Source of the DNA: Sphingomonas sp. ERG5
GTDB lineage: Bacteria > Pseudomonadota > Alphaproteobacteria > Sphingomonadales > Sphingomonadaceae
Reading direction: 5' to 3'
Length of the DNA: 64,000 nucleotides
Assembly: GCF_000803065.1 (NCBI RefSeq)
Contig: NZ_JSXI01000016.1
Span: forward strand, 62,001 to 126,000
Below, in pieces: positions 33,867 to 42,900 of this stretch (its first letter is position 1; each line of letters opens with the position of its first letter). The position numbers were made by a program, and so were the translations under genes. The notes under the pieces were generated by a model. The model worked only from the letters and a program-made list of their open reading frames with translations. It was not told the DNA's origin and did no database searches.

Positions 33867-34673
33867 ATGGCAAGTTTGGTCCGACCATGCTTTCAAGATG
33901 CGGCTGCGGCGGGTCCGGCGGCGCGAATCTTCGCCTGGGGCGCCCGGGCAGTCTATATCGGCCCGGCGCTCAACCTCTCGGCGCATCGCAATGCCGTCGC
34001 GGTGGTTGCGCTCGGCCTCGATGATGCGTTTGGGGTCGGCGATCCGCCCGTGGCGACATCGGGCCGCTACCGCCGCTGCCGCAGCGTCGTCATCCCGCCT
34101 GGCACGCTGCACCATTTCGCCGATACGCGGGGCCGCATGGTGTTCCTTTATCTCGATCCCTTCAGCAAGGATCTGGCCCGGCTGCGCGCCTCCGCTCAGG
34201 GGCCGGCACCGCATGCCGCGTTCGACCTCAGCGTGGAAGATGCCCTGATCCGCATCCTGACCGCGCTGGCCGACGACAGGGCCGATTGGACGGCGACACG
34301 TACCGCGCTCGAATCGTTGCTTTCGCCACCGGCTGACCGGGCGATCGACCCGCGGGTCGAGACGGCGCTGGCGATGCTCCACGGACGTGCCGGCGACCGG
34401 CTTTCGCTCGATACCCTTGCGGTTCGGGTCGGCTTATCCGAATCCCGGCTGCGCCATTTGTTCAAGGACGCGACCGGCGTCCCGCTGCGCCGCTACCGGC
34501 TCTGGGTGGCGATGCGCGCCGCGATGACCGCGATGGCGCGGGGCGAGACGCTGACGGCGGCGGCGATGGTTGGGGGCTTCGCGTCTTCGGCGCATTTCAG
34601 CGCGGCGTTTCGCGCCATGTTCGGCATGGAACCCTCGCGCCTCGCCAAAGGCCGGATGGCGATCGGCGAATAG
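33867..34673 (+). CDS. AraC family transcriptional regulator
   Basis: About 268 residues. The N-terminal cupin-like region is followed by the C-terminal double helix-turn-helix: LSLDTLAVRVGLSESRLRHLFKDATGVPLRRYRLW and TAAAMVGGFASSAHFSAAFRAMFGMEPSRL. It is divergent from the NTF2-like gene with almost no spacer. An ATG at 33849 would make the two genes overlap; the ATG at 33867 avoids that. Confidence 0.9.
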   Translation: MASLVRPCFQDAAAAGPAARIFAWGARAVYIGPALNLSAHRNAVAVVALGLDDAFGVGDPPVATSGRYRRCRSVVIPPGTLHHFADTRGRMVFLYLDPFSKDLARLRASAQGPAPHAAFDLSVEDALIRILTALADDRADWTATRTALESLLSPPADRAIDPRVETALAMLHGRAGDRLSLDTLAVRVGLSESRLRHLFKDATGVPLRRYRLWVAMRAAMTAMARGETLTAAAMVGGFASSAHFSAAFRAMFGMEPSRLAKGRMAIGE

Positions 34674-34689
34674 CGACCGCGCCGTGAAA

Positions 34690-36144
34690 TCAGGCCGCGT
34701 CGGCGGCGGCCGTGGTCCAGCCAAGCCCCGGTATCGTGATTGACCGCCGCCCCGACAAATCGGTGCGCGTGACCAGAATGTTGCGCCCCTCCATATAGCT
34801 CATCACGCGACGCGCGCGGCCGAGCGAACTGGTGCCATAGGTGCGCGCGACATCCTCGTCGCTCGGGCATGGCTCGCCGTCCTTCGCTGCGCGCGCGACG
34901 AGCAGGAACGCGCCGAGCATATCATCCGGCAGATCGTCGGCGGCGCGGATCACATCGGCCCATTCCTCATCCAGGCCTTCGAAGATCCCCGCCCGCGCCG
35001 CCGCCAGCCGGCGGGCAAAGGCCGAAGTGTCGAGCGGTGCGCGATATACGCCCGCCATGCGGCAGCGGACCTGGAAATCCTGGAACAGCACCGCCGCGGT
35101 GCGTGACGCCGCATCGGGATCGGCGACGATCGCGCGCATCACGTCGCGGATCACCTGTTCGATGAACGCCGGATCCTCGGCCGGCTTGGGTGCCGCCGGT
35201 TCGGATTCCACCGGATGAACGATCCGCTCGATCAACTCCTCGGCCGGCGCGATGCGCGGCGGAGCAGGGGGCGGCGGAGGCGGCATATCCTCCAGCCCTT
35301 CGAGCAGGAACTGCTTCATGTCCGCCGCCGGCGCATCGGGCAGCGGCGTCAGGATCGGGCTGCCGCTGCGCGCCGAGGTTTCGACCGCGCCGATGCGGAT
35401 CTCGACCGGGCGTCGCGACACTGCCGGCCCAAGCGCCAGGAAAGTGCCGCGCTGCAAATCACGGATCGCTTCGGCCTGACGCCGCTCCATGCCGAGCAGA
35501 TCGGCGGCGCGCGCCATATCGATGTCGAGAAAGGTCCGCCCCATCAGGAAGTTGGATGCCTCGGCGGCGACATTCTTCGATAGCTTGGCGAGCCGCTGCG
35601 TGGCGATGATCCCGGCCAGGCCGCGTTTGCGCCCGCGGCACATCAAGTTGGTCATCGCCGACAGAGAGGCGCGGCGAATCTCTTCCGACACTTCGGCGCC
35701 GGCAGCGGGTGCGAAGATCTGCGCCTCGTCCACCACCACCAGAGCCGGGTACCAGAATTCGCGCGGCGCATCGAACAGGCCCGACAGAAAGGCGGCGGCG
35801 CAGCGCATCTGCCCCTCCATCTCGAGGCCCTCGAGACTGAGCACCACCGACGCGCGATGTTCGCGGCAGCGTGCGGCGAAGCGGGTGACTTCATTGACCG
35901 AATAAGCCACCGCTTCGATCGCGGTATGACCGTAGGGCCCGGCCAAGGTGGTGAAGTCACCCTCGGGATCGATGATGATCTGCTGCACCTGGTTCGCGCT
36001 GCGTTCGAGCAGGCGGCGCAGCAGATGCGACTTGCCCGACCCCGAATTGCCCTGCACGAGCAGCCGCGTCGCGAGCAATTCTTCGAGATCGATCGGCACG
36101 CTCTTACCCGCGCCGTCGGTGCCCATGTCCACCTGAAACGTCAT
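34690..36144 (-). CDS. HerA-like ATPase (DUF87)
   Basis: A 484-residue P-loop ATPase. Walker A is LLVQGNSGSGKSHLLRRLLER (about residues 29-48), Walker B is ALVVVDEAQIFAP, followed by GRKRGLAGIIATQRLAKLSKNV, the HerA/FtsK-like sensor region. A Pro-rich linker (about residue 305) leads to a C-terminal helical domain that resembles a winged helix (YGTSSLGRARRVMSYMEGRNILV). HerA proteins move DNA together with the nuclease NurA, but no nurA is next to it. The ATG at 36144 is chosen as the first start clear of the citE-like neighbour. DNA translocation is inference. Confidence 0.87.
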   Translation of the reverse strand: MTFQVDMGTDGAGKSVPIDLEELLATRLLVQGNSGSGKSHLLRRLLERSANQVQQIIIDPEGDFTTLAGPYGHTAIEAVAYSVNEVTRFAARCREHRASVVLSLEGLEMEGQMRCAAAFLSGLFDAPREFWYPALVVVDEAQIFAPAAGAEVSEEIRRASLSAMTNLMCRGRKRGLAGIIATQRLAKLSKNVAAEASNFLMGRTFLDIDMARAADLLGMERRQAEAIRDLQRGTFLALGPAVSRRPVEIRIGAVETSARSGSPILTPLPDAPAADMKQFLLEGLEDMPPPPPPAPPRIAPAEELIERIVHPVESEPAAPKPAEDPAFIEQVIRDVMRAIVADPDAASRTAAVLFQDFQVRCRMAGVYRAPLDTSAFARRLAAARAGIFEGLDEEWADVIRAADDLPDDMLGAFLLVARAAKDGEPCPSDEDVARTYGTSSLGRARRVMSYMEGRNILVTRTDLSGRRSITIPGLGWTTAAADAA

Positions 36145-36233
36145 GGGATCGGCATGGCCGATGCAGGGGCAGGGGGGCAAGGGGTAACGGTAGGGGCGCT
36201 GCCTTTTCGCTCCTTCCCGGCACGGAGAAAGAC

Positions 36234-37091
36234 CTAGCCGGAAAGCGCTTCCCACAACGCGATCGTCGCCTCGGCCTCGGCCAGGTGCAACCGCTCCACC
36301 ATCCGCCCCTCGACGCGGAGCGCGCCCTTGTCGGCATTCTCCGGCAAGGCAAACGCCGACACTACAGTCCGGGCCGCGGCAATTTCCGCGTCGCTTGGCG
36401 TGAACACTCGATTGCACACGGCAATCTGCTTCGGATGGATCAACGTCTTGCCCTCGAAACCAAATGCCCGCCCTTGCCGGCACTGCGCCTCGAGCCCGGC
36501 CTCATCGTCGATCGTGTTGAACACGCCGTCGACTATGGCCAGCCCATAGGCCCGCGCCGCCGCCACCGATTGCGCCAGGAAGCCCAGGAACGGTACCCGC
36601 TCTCCGTCCAGCGTCGCGCGCATTTCCTTGGCTAGATCGTTGGTGCCCATCACCCAGCAGGTCAGCCGCGTCGCGCGCGCCTGCGCGGCGATCTCGTCCA
36701 GCCGGAACATCGCGCGCGTGGTCTCGATCATCGCCCAGAGCCTGGTGCGTTCGGGCGCCGCGGCGATCAGCGCGTCATAGACGACGACCTCCGCCGCATC
36801 GTTGACCTTGGGCACCAGGATCGCATCCGGGCCAGCCGCTGCCAGTGCTGCCAGATCGTCGCGTCCCCAGGGCGTGTCCAGCCCATTGGCGCGGATGATC
36901 AGCTCGCGCCGCCCGAATCCGCCTTCGCGCACCACCGCCACCGCTGTTTCCCGCGCGGCGGCCTTGGCCTCGGGTGCGACAGCGTCCTCAAGGTCGAGCA
37001 CCACCGCATCGCACGGTAATTCGCGCGCCTTCTCGATCGCGCGGAGGTTTGAGGCGGGCATATAGAGCAAGCTGCGGCGCGGGCGTGTCAT
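36234..37091 (-). CDS. CoA ester lyase (CitE/HpcH-HpaI family)
   Basis: A 285-residue TIM-barrel lyase. RRSLLYMPASNLRAIEKARELPCDAVVLDLEDAVAPEAK holds the metal-binding LEDAV motif. The second acidic ligand region is WAMIETTRAMFRLDEIA, and KTLIHPKQI is the C-terminal motif. Such enzymes cleave or hydrolyse malyl-CoA, citramalyl-CoA or similar esters. No partner citrate lyase subunits are present, which favours a stand-alone role. It precedes the HerA-like gene by about 90 bp on the same strand. Confidence 0.93.
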   Translation of the reverse strand: MTRPRRSLLYMPASNLRAIEKARELPCDAVVLDLEDAVAPEAKAAARETAVAVVREGGFGRRELIIRANGLDTPWGRDDLAALAAAGPDAILVPKVNDAAEVVVYDALIAAAPERTRLWAMIETTRAMFRLDEIAAQARATRLTCWVMGTNDLAKEMRATLDGERVPFLGFLAQSVAAARAYGLAIVDGVFNTIDDEAGLEAQCRQGRAFGFEGKTLIHPKQIAVCNRVFTPSDAEIAAARTVVSAFALPENADKGALRVEGRMVERLHLAEAEATIALWEALSG

Positions 37092-37188
37092 ACGCCCTTC
37101 ATAGCTGTATATGGGCAGCCCTCAATGCCTGCGCGATCGCATGCCAACCTGCCCTTGCCCGGATGGTGTTCGCGGTTAATGTCCGCCC

Positions 37189-37617
37189 ATGGAACAGCTT
37201 TCTCCCGCTTATCTTTCGACCATGGCCGCTCAGGTCGGCGGCCTGAGCGCGTTTCTCGGCGGATTCGCGGCGGCGTTTCTGGGAACGCTTCTGGCGTTGG
37301 GCAGTCGTGGCCGGACGGCATCGCTTTCCATCGGCTTTGCCGTCAGCTCGTCAGTGGCGTTCGTCGTTGCCGTCGTGGCGTCGACTGGCCTGGCGGCAGT
37401 GCTGCACCCCCAAGCCCCACAAGCCGTCGCCGCTTCTTTTCCGTTGATCGGGGCGCGGATCTTGATGGTGTTGGGCTTCATCATCGGCCTTTACGCCCTG
37501 CTGTTCAGCCTCGCGCTGAGCGGTTGGTCTCGCTCACGAGGCACCGGATACACCACGAGCATCGCCGCCGGCATTGGCATGGCGCTGGTCAGCTGGGTGA
37601 TCGTGCGCGTCGGCTGA
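37189..37617 (+). CDS. hypothetical four-helix membrane protein
   Basis: A 142-residue protein with four predicted helices: LGGFAAAFLGTLLALG, FAVSSSVAFVVAVVASTGLAA, ARILMVLGFIIGLYALLFSLAL and TSIAAGIGMALVSWVIVRV. No family recognised. It diverges from the CoA ester lyase. Confidence 0.7.
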   Translation: MEQLSPAYLSTMAAQVGGLSAFLGGFAAAFLGTLLALGSRGRTASLSIGFAVSSSVAFVVAVVASTGLAAVLHPQAPQAVAASFPLIGARILMVLGFIIGLYALLFSLALSGWSRSRGTGYTTSIAAGIGMALVSWVIVRVG

Positions 37618-37679
37618 CATGATTGTTGCTGTCGACTGCTCATGGCCGTCTGCGCGAAAGCGGATGAAGAGACCTGCCC

Positions 37680-38486
37680 ATGGATGATCATTTCACGACT
37701 TATATCGATCGCTGGGGGCTGCTGCCCGATGGCGACCCGATCGTCACCCATTCGAGCCGACTTTTGCCGGTCCTGCGCGATGGCGCGCCGGCGATGTTGA
37801 AAGTCGCGATCGGATCGGAGGAAAAATGGGGCGCCGGCCTGATGCTATGGTGGGGCGGCATCGGTGCTGCCCGCGTCCTCGCATATGGCGGCGACGCCAT
37901 CCTGCTCGAGCGGGCGACGGGCCGCCGCTCGCTTGCGGACATGGCGACGCAGGGAATGGATGACGATGCGAGCCTGATCATTTGCGCAGCTGTTGCCGGG
38001 CTCCATGCGCCGCGCGTCGCGCCGCGACCTGATCTTGTCCCGTTGTCCGACTGGTTCCAGGCGCTCCTGGCCATGCGCGAAGATGGCATATTCGGCCGGT
38101 GTGCCGACACCGCGCAACTGTTGCTGGCCGATCCGCGCGACGTCGTTCCGTTGCACGGCGACATCCACCACGGGAATATCCTCGACTTTGGAGCGCGCGG
38201 CTGGCTCGCCATCGACCCGAAGCGGCTGATCGGCGAGCGTGGCTTCGACTATGCCAACCTCTTCTGCAATCCCGATCACGCAATTGCCACGGCCCCTGGC
38301 CGGCTAAGCCGGCAAGTGGACATCGTCGCTCGCGCCGCGCGGCTGGAGCGCAAACGCTTGCTGCAATGGGTCCTCGCCTGGGCCGGACTCTCGGCCACAT
38401 GGCTGATCGAAGACGGCGAGGATGAACATGTCGTGCCGACCCTGCGCATCGCGGAAATCGCGGCAGCAGAAATCGACAAGCGCTGA
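37680..38486 (+). CDS. aminoglycoside phosphotransferase family protein, APH(6)-like
   Basis: A 268-residue kinase of the APH fold. ATP-side residues are in AMLKVAIGSEEKWG. The catalytic loop is VVPLHGDIHHGNILDF and the metal motif is LAIDPKRLIGERGFDYANLF. The D-P-K after the loop and the GERGFDYANL phrase match streptomycin 6-kinase-like enzymes. It could give aminoglycoside resistance or phosphorylate another hydroxylated metabolite. It follows the small membrane protein by 62 bp. Substrate is inference. Confidence 0.87.
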   Translation: MDDHFTTYIDRWGLLPDGDPIVTHSSRLLPVLRDGAPAMLKVAIGSEEKWGAGLMLWWGGIGAARVLAYGGDAILLERATGRRSLADMATQGMDDDASLIICAAVAGLHAPRVAPRPDLVPLSDWFQALLAMREDGIFGRCADTAQLLLADPRDVVPLHGDIHHGNILDFGARGWLAIDPKRLIGERGFDYANLFCNPDHAIATAPGRLSRQVDIVARAARLERKRLLQWVLAWAGLSATWLIEDGEDEHVVPTLRIAEIAAAEIDKR

Positions 38487-38534
38487 GCCTTCCCATGTTG
38501 CGGCCTGCGACGCCGTTCTGGGCGGGCACATGGA

Positions 38535-38612
38535 TGATACCTGGTATCAAATCTGTGCCTACTTGTGAGCGCTCAGTGGTTATCTATTTAGCGCCAGTTA
38601 CCAATTGATACC
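38535..38612 (+). promoter_or_regulatory. palindromes upstream of yceI operon
   Basis: Three symmetry elements lie within 80 bp: a perfect 15-bp palindrome TGATACC-T-GGTATCA (38535-38549), a perfect TGAGCGCTCA (38566-38575) inside a lac-operator-like TTGTGAGCGCTCA, and a further TGATACC half-site (38606-38612). They lie about 100-175 bp before the YceI start, where a promoter would be. The regulator is not next door. Confidence 0.5.
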
Positions 38613-38709
38613 GCATCGAACACGTAATGACCTTCTTGATTTCGTGTCCGGAACCCTTCCGCATCCATCGTTGAAAAATACCTTGCCCAGCCACTGAAGG
38701 AGACGAATC

Positions 38710-39318
38710 TTGTTCAAAGCCTATGCCCCATTGATGCTCGCCGCGACGATCGTCGCCGCCGCGATTCCCGCTGTCGCGCAAACCCCGGGCGCTGCGGAAC
38801 TTTCGCGCATTACCGCCGGCAGCTATCAGGTCGACCCCGCGCACACCCAGGTGGTGTGGACCGTCAACCATCTCGGCATTTCTCCATTGTCGGGTGCGTT
38901 CGGCGCGAGCGGCGGCACGCTGAACATCGACCCGGCCAACCCCGCGACGGCCAAGGTCAATGTGACCTTCAACATCGCCGAGATGAGCACCACCACCACG
39001 GCGTTCGCCAAGCATCTGTCGAGCCCGGACTTCTTCGACACTGCCAAATTCCCCACTGCGACCTTCACATCGACTTCGGTCCAGGTCAGCGGCAGCAGCG
39101 CCAGGATCACCGGTAACCTGACGATCAAGGGTGTGACCAAGCCCGTGACGCTCGACGCCAAATTCTACGGCGCCGGCGCCAACCCGATGACCAAGAAGAC
39201 CAATCTCGGCTTCTCCGCCACCGCCAGCATCAAGCGCAGCGACTTTGGGCTGGGCTATGGCGTTCCCATGGTCGGCGACGATCTTGACCTGACGATCCAC
39301 GCCGCGTTCACTGCCTGA
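38710..39318 (+). CDS. YceI family periplasmic protein
   Basis: A 202-residue lipocalin-like protein with a Sec signal (MFKAYAPLMLAATIVAAAIPAVA, cut before QTPGA). The YceI domain has GSYQVDPAHTQVVWTVNHLGISPLSGAFGA and DFGLGYGVPMVGDDLDLTIHAAF. YceI proteins bind isoprenoid lipids in the periplasm and respond to stress. It is followed 29 bp later by a cytochrome b561-YceI fusion, so the two are an operon. The start is TTG or an alternative near AAGGAGACGAATC. Confidence 0.93.
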   Translation: MFKAYAPLMLAATIVAAAIPAVAQTPGAAELSRITAGSYQVDPAHTQVVWTVNHLGISPLSGAFGASGGTLNIDPANPATAKVNVTFNIAEMSTTTTAFAKHLSSPDFFDTAKFPTATFTSTSVQVSGSSARITGNLTIKGVTKPVTLDAKFYGAGANPMTKKTNLGFSATASIKRSDFGLGYGVPMVGDDLDLTIHAAFTA

Positions 39319-39347
39319 GCCGACACGACGCCCGCGAGGAATCGATA

Positions 39348-40658
39348 ATGACTGACGACGCCTCCATCCCCTCCAGCCCGACGCGCTATTCCACCGTCGC
39401 GATCACGCTCCACTGGCTGATCGCGGCGCTGCTGATTTTCGAAGTCGGGCTGGGGCTCCGGATGGAGGCGGCGCATGGCGCGGACAAGTTCACCGTATTC
39501 CAGCTGCACAAATCGATCGGCATCACCATCCTGCTGCTGGTCGCGATCCGGCTGCTCTGGCGTTTCTTCCGCACCCCACCCAAAATTACCGCAAAGCCGT
39601 GGGAACGGGTGCTGGCGCATGCCGTCCATGCGCTGTTCTACCTGCTGCTGCTCGCGCTACCGCTGAGCGGCTGGATCATTGTCTCGACCAGCCGGATCGT
39701 CGTGCCGACTCTGCTTTACGGCGTGATCCCCTGGCCGCATTTCCCGGGCGTCGATGGGGCGGCGAAGGCCGCGTGGCACGACGTGGCTGAGTTTATCCAC
39801 GTCAATCTGGTGACGGTGATCTACGCACTATTTGCGCTGCACATTGCCGGCGCGCTCAAGCATCATTTCATCGATCGCGACGGCGACATTGCGAAGATGG
39901 CGCCGGGCACCCGGGCGGGTGCCTGGGCCGACCCGCGGATGATCGCGATCCTCGCCGGCGTGTTGCTTGCGATAGGGTTGGGGCGCGGATGGCCGTCGAC
40001 CGGAGCCGCCAGGACCGCTGCGCCGCCGGTGGCTGAAACCCCTGCGCTTCCCACGCCTGAACCCTCGCAGCCGGTGGTGGTGGCTCCGCCCACTGTGCCG
40101 ATCGAAAACGCCTCGGAAGCGGTCGATGTGACCACGAACAGCATTGCTGCCGTCGAGCAGGAAGTACCGGTCTGGACGATCGCCAGGGGCTCGGCCCTGG
40201 CGTTCCACACCAGCTGGTCGGGTGAGGCGATCGATGGCGGGTTCAACAGCTTTGACGGTGACATCGCGTTCGACCCCGAACAACTCGATCGCTCGCGTGT
40301 TGAGATCCGCATCGGCACCGCATCGGTGTTCAGCGGCGACGGCCAGCGTGACGAGACGTTGAAGAGCGATGACTGGTTTTCGGCCGGCAGCTTCGCGAAT
40401 GCGACGTTCAAGGCCAGCCGCTTCCGGAAAACCGGCACCGACCGCTACGTCGCGAGCGGCACGCTCAGGATCAAGAGCGTGACCTTGCCGATCAGCCTGC
40501 CCTTCACGCTCAAGATCACGGGGAAGAAGGCGGAGATGCAAGGCACCGCAACGATCGACCGCACCGCTTATCAGATCGGCAAAGGCGATTATGCCGCGAC
40601 CGACGAGATTCCTGCGGCGGTGAAGGTGGTCGTGAAGATCAACGCGACGCGGAAGTGA
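39348..40658 (+). CDS. cytochrome b561-YceI fusion protein
   Basis: A 436-residue two-domain protein. The first part (about 10-185) is a four-helix cytochrome b561 domain with haem-ligand His candidates in ALTLHW-like ITLHWLIAAL, LHKSIGITIL, LAHAVHALFYLL and LHIAGALKHHF. A fifth helix (about 198-215) follows, then a Pro/Ala-rich linker. The C-terminal part (about 270-436) is YceI-like: LAFHTSWSGEAIDGGFNSFDGDIAFDPEQL. The domain order places YceI in the periplasm tethered to an electron carrier. It may oxidise or reduce a lipid quinone held by YceI (inference). Confidence 0.92.
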   Translation: MTDDASIPSSPTRYSTVAITLHWLIAALLIFEVGLGLRMEAAHGADKFTVFQLHKSIGITILLLVAIRLLWRFFRTPPKITAKPWERVLAHAVHALFYLLLLALPLSGWIIVSTSRIVVPTLLYGVIPWPHFPGVDGAAKAAWHDVAEFIHVNLVTVIYALFALHIAGALKHHFIDRDGDIAKMAPGTRAGAWADPRMIAILAGVLLAIGLGRGWPSTGAARTAAPPVAETPALPTPEPSQPVVVAPPTVPIENASEAVDVTTNSIAAVEQEVPVWTIARGSALAFHTSWSGEAIDGGFNSFDGDIAFDPEQLDRSRVEIRIGTASVFSGDGQRDETLKSDDWFSAGSFANATFKASRFRKTGTDRYVASGTLRIKSVTLPISLPFTLKITGKKAEMQGTATIDRTAYQIGKGDYAATDEIPAAVKVVVKINATRK

Positions 40659-40745
40659 TCTCCGTGGCAGTAGATCGGAGCCCGGCTACCTCCCGTTCGA
40701 CGGTTTCCTCATGTGCCATTCAATGCCGGCGAACCAGACGGCAGA

Positions 40746-41882
40746 TTACTGCCTGACCGGGAAAAACCAATGATATGAATCGGCGAAGATAGTTTCCCAT
40801 GTCGAGAGGTCGTGACCGCTGGCGACCTCGCGGAATTGAGTATCCGCTCCTGCTGCTTTCGCGCCGACGAGGATGTTTGCGGTTCTCTTGTGGAAGGAGG
40901 GTTCAAAGATACCGGCGCCGCCAAATACGCGAACTTTCTTCAGGCGATCGGCGGGTTCAGCAGCGGGCATTGCAGCCGCCGACATCGCCAGGGCATTCCC
41001 GAATACGCTTGAGTATTTTCCTGCCGTGGTCAGCGCCCAGGCGCCACCATTCGAATAGCCGCCGATAACGCGGTCGCTTCGCCGGCGCGAGACTGGGTAA
41101 TGCGCTTCGACATAGGGAAGAACCTCTTCGACTAGGAAGCGTTGATGCCTTATGTAGGGGCTATCTGGTCCCGCGCCTCCAACGTCCGCCAGATATTCCG
41201 GCGCGCGCCGGTCGCAACCCATGCCGGTGCAGTCCTTCTTGTTCGGCGCAGCGTCGATTCCAACCAGCACTGCCGGACGGGCGCGGCCATCGCGCGAAGC
41301 AGCCGCTGCGATTGGCGCAAAGGCGCGGGATGCGCCGTCACCCAGATAGAATACCGGGAGTTTCGCACGGGGCGGAGTTCCAGCGGGTACATAGATGGTC
41401 AGGCGTCGGCTTTCGCCCATCACTTTGGATGGCAGGTCGTAGACGGTGATCGTGCTGTTGGGGGTATCAAGTCGAGGTGGCGCTGGCTCTGCATCCGGAC
41501 CCCGGTAAATCTCGGGTTCCTGCGTACCTTTTGGTGTGGTGGCGATCTTCAAAACAGCTTCGCGTAGTCGCGGTACGCGGACCGTCACGGCGGCAAGCCC
41601 ACTGTTTGGAATGGGTTGCAGCCCGGTTTGCAGCGAACAACATAACAAGGCCCAGGGTTCGGTCGTCGGCTTGGCGACCATCGTCAATCGATCGCCGTCG
41701 ATCCACCATATATGCTCGCGCGTTCCCAGCCGGCGCGTTGCTTCCTCCGCGGTCAGGCCATGCGGTACGACGCAAGGGTTCGGCACGGGAGCCGTGGCTG
41801 ATTCGCATTGGGGGAGGGCCGCCCACATCGACGGGACAGGCTGCGCGTCTGCGAGAAGAAGCAGGGAGGGGAAGAGGAGCAT
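40746..41882 (-). CDS. exported alpha/beta hydrolase, enterochelin-esterase-like
   Basis: A 378-residue protein with a signal peptide (MLLFPSLLLLADAQP). An N-terminal region of about 120 residues resembles an esterase immunoglobulin-like domain. The C-terminal esterase D-like domain has the nucleophile elbow VIGGYSNGGAWAL, LPVFYLGDGASRAF and a His in ASGHDLSTWE. It should split an ester in the periplasm. Siderophore hydrolysis is only one option, as no iron genes are adjacent. Confidence 0.87.
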   Translation of the reverse strand: MLLFPSLLLLADAQPVPSMWAALPQCESATAPVPNPCVVPHGLTAEEATRRLGTREHIWWIDGDRLTMVAKPTTEPWALLCCSLQTGLQPIPNSGLAAVTVRVPRLREAVLKIATTPKGTQEPEIYRGPDAEPAPPRLDTPNSTITVYDLPSKVMGESRRLTIYVPAGTPPRAKLPVFYLGDGASRAFAPIAAAASRDGRARPAVLVGIDAAPNKKDCTGMGCDRRAPEYLADVGGAGPDSPYIRHQRFLVEEVLPYVEAHYPVSRRRSDRVIGGYSNGGAWALTTAGKYSSVFGNALAMSAAAMPAAEPADRLKKVRVFGGAGIFEPSFHKRTANILVGAKAAGADTQFREVASGHDLSTWETIFADSYHWFFPVRQ

Positions 41883-42123
41883 GAGCTATTGCATCATCCG
41901 ACATCCTGTCCGTCAAGCGCGTTGCTACCCCGGGGCACAAAAACACGTTCTCGCTCAAGCTGGGACTGGCAACAGCACCAAGTCGAGAATGAGGAATTAC
42001 TATGGCGATACGTTCCGACTACCGCCCTCAATCGGCGACATTGCACTATTCGCTGGTGGAGCGAGCAATCCGTTCCGGATCGTCGGTGCACCAAGCCCAT
42101 CGACGCTGACATTCCAGACTCGC
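41883..42123. other. intergenic region with a short open frame
   Basis: About 240 bp between the esterase and the DeoR gene. A 35-codon frame at 42002-42109 (+), MAIRSDYRPQSATLHYSLVE onward, has GAGGA 6 nt before its ATG and then stops. It may be a small gene or the truncated head of a lost gene. Nothing else stands out. Confidence 0.3.
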
Positions 42124-42876
42124 TCACACGCGACGGACATCAATCCCAAGCGTCGCAAGCCGATCGGCGACGTCACCACTGGCACTGGACGGGATGATCA
42201 GCACATCCGCCCGATCGACGGATGCGATCACAAAGGGAGAGGCCGCCCCGATTTTCTCGGACGAGGCCATGACCACAAGCTCCGCCGAGATGTCGGCGAT
42301 GGCGCGCTTGATGCCGGCCTCTTCCGAGTCTCCGGTGGTCAGTCCTTCGAGGGGATGAACGCCGGTCACGCCCATGAAGAATATGTCCGGCCGGATGTCC
42401 CTGATAGCCTGTAAGGTGACGACGCCCATCGTCACCATCGAATGTTTGAACAACCTGCCGCCCAGCAGGATCACATCGACCGCATGGCCGGCCAATGCCG
42501 CTGCAACAAGCGGACTGTGCGTGACGATTGTTGCCCGCATATCGCGATCGAGATGATTGGCGAGCTGGATCGCGGTCGTGCCGCCATCGATGAATATGGT
42601 TTGCCCGGGCAGGACCATTGTCGCCGCATGACGGCCGATGGCGATCTTCTCCGTTGGAAAGATTTCCCGCCGCGTCTCCAACGTTCCTGTCGCGGGAGAT
42701 GTCGGCAGCGCACCGCCATGGACGCGCTGCAACTGCCCTTCGCTGGCCAGTTCGCGCAAATCCCGCCGGATCGTGTCTTCCGACAGGCCAAGCTCGGCCG
42801 CGACATCCTTGGCCACGATCCGCCCCATTTGTGCCAACACCGCGAGGAGATGCCGTTTGCGTTGCTCGGTCAGCAT
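42124..42876 (-). CDS. DeoR/GlpR family transcriptional repressor
   Basis: A 250-residue regulator. The N-terminal winged helix is MLTEQRKRHLLAVLAQMGRIVAKDVAAELGLSEDTIRRDLRELASEGQLQRVHGGAL. The C-terminal sugar-phosphate-sensing domain has IFIDGGTTAIQLANHL, VILLGGRL and TTGDSEEAGIKRAI. It is expected to respond to a phosphorylated sugar. It is divergent from the NUDIX gene with three phased direct repeats between, which are likely its operator. Confidence 0.94.
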   Translation of the reverse strand: MLTEQRKRHLLAVLAQMGRIVAKDVAAELGLSEDTIRRDLRELASEGQLQRVHGGALPTSPATGTLETRREIFPTEKIAIGRHAATMVLPGQTIFIDGGTTAIQLANHLDRDMRATIVTHSPLVAAALAGHAVDVILLGGRLFKHSMVTMGVVTLQAIRDIRPDIFFMGVTGVHPLEGLTTGDSEEAGIKRAIADISAELVVMASSEKIGAASPFVIASVDRADVLIIPSSASGDVADRLATLGIDVRRV

Positions 42877-42900
42877 TGTCGATATTGCCCTTCTTGACTC

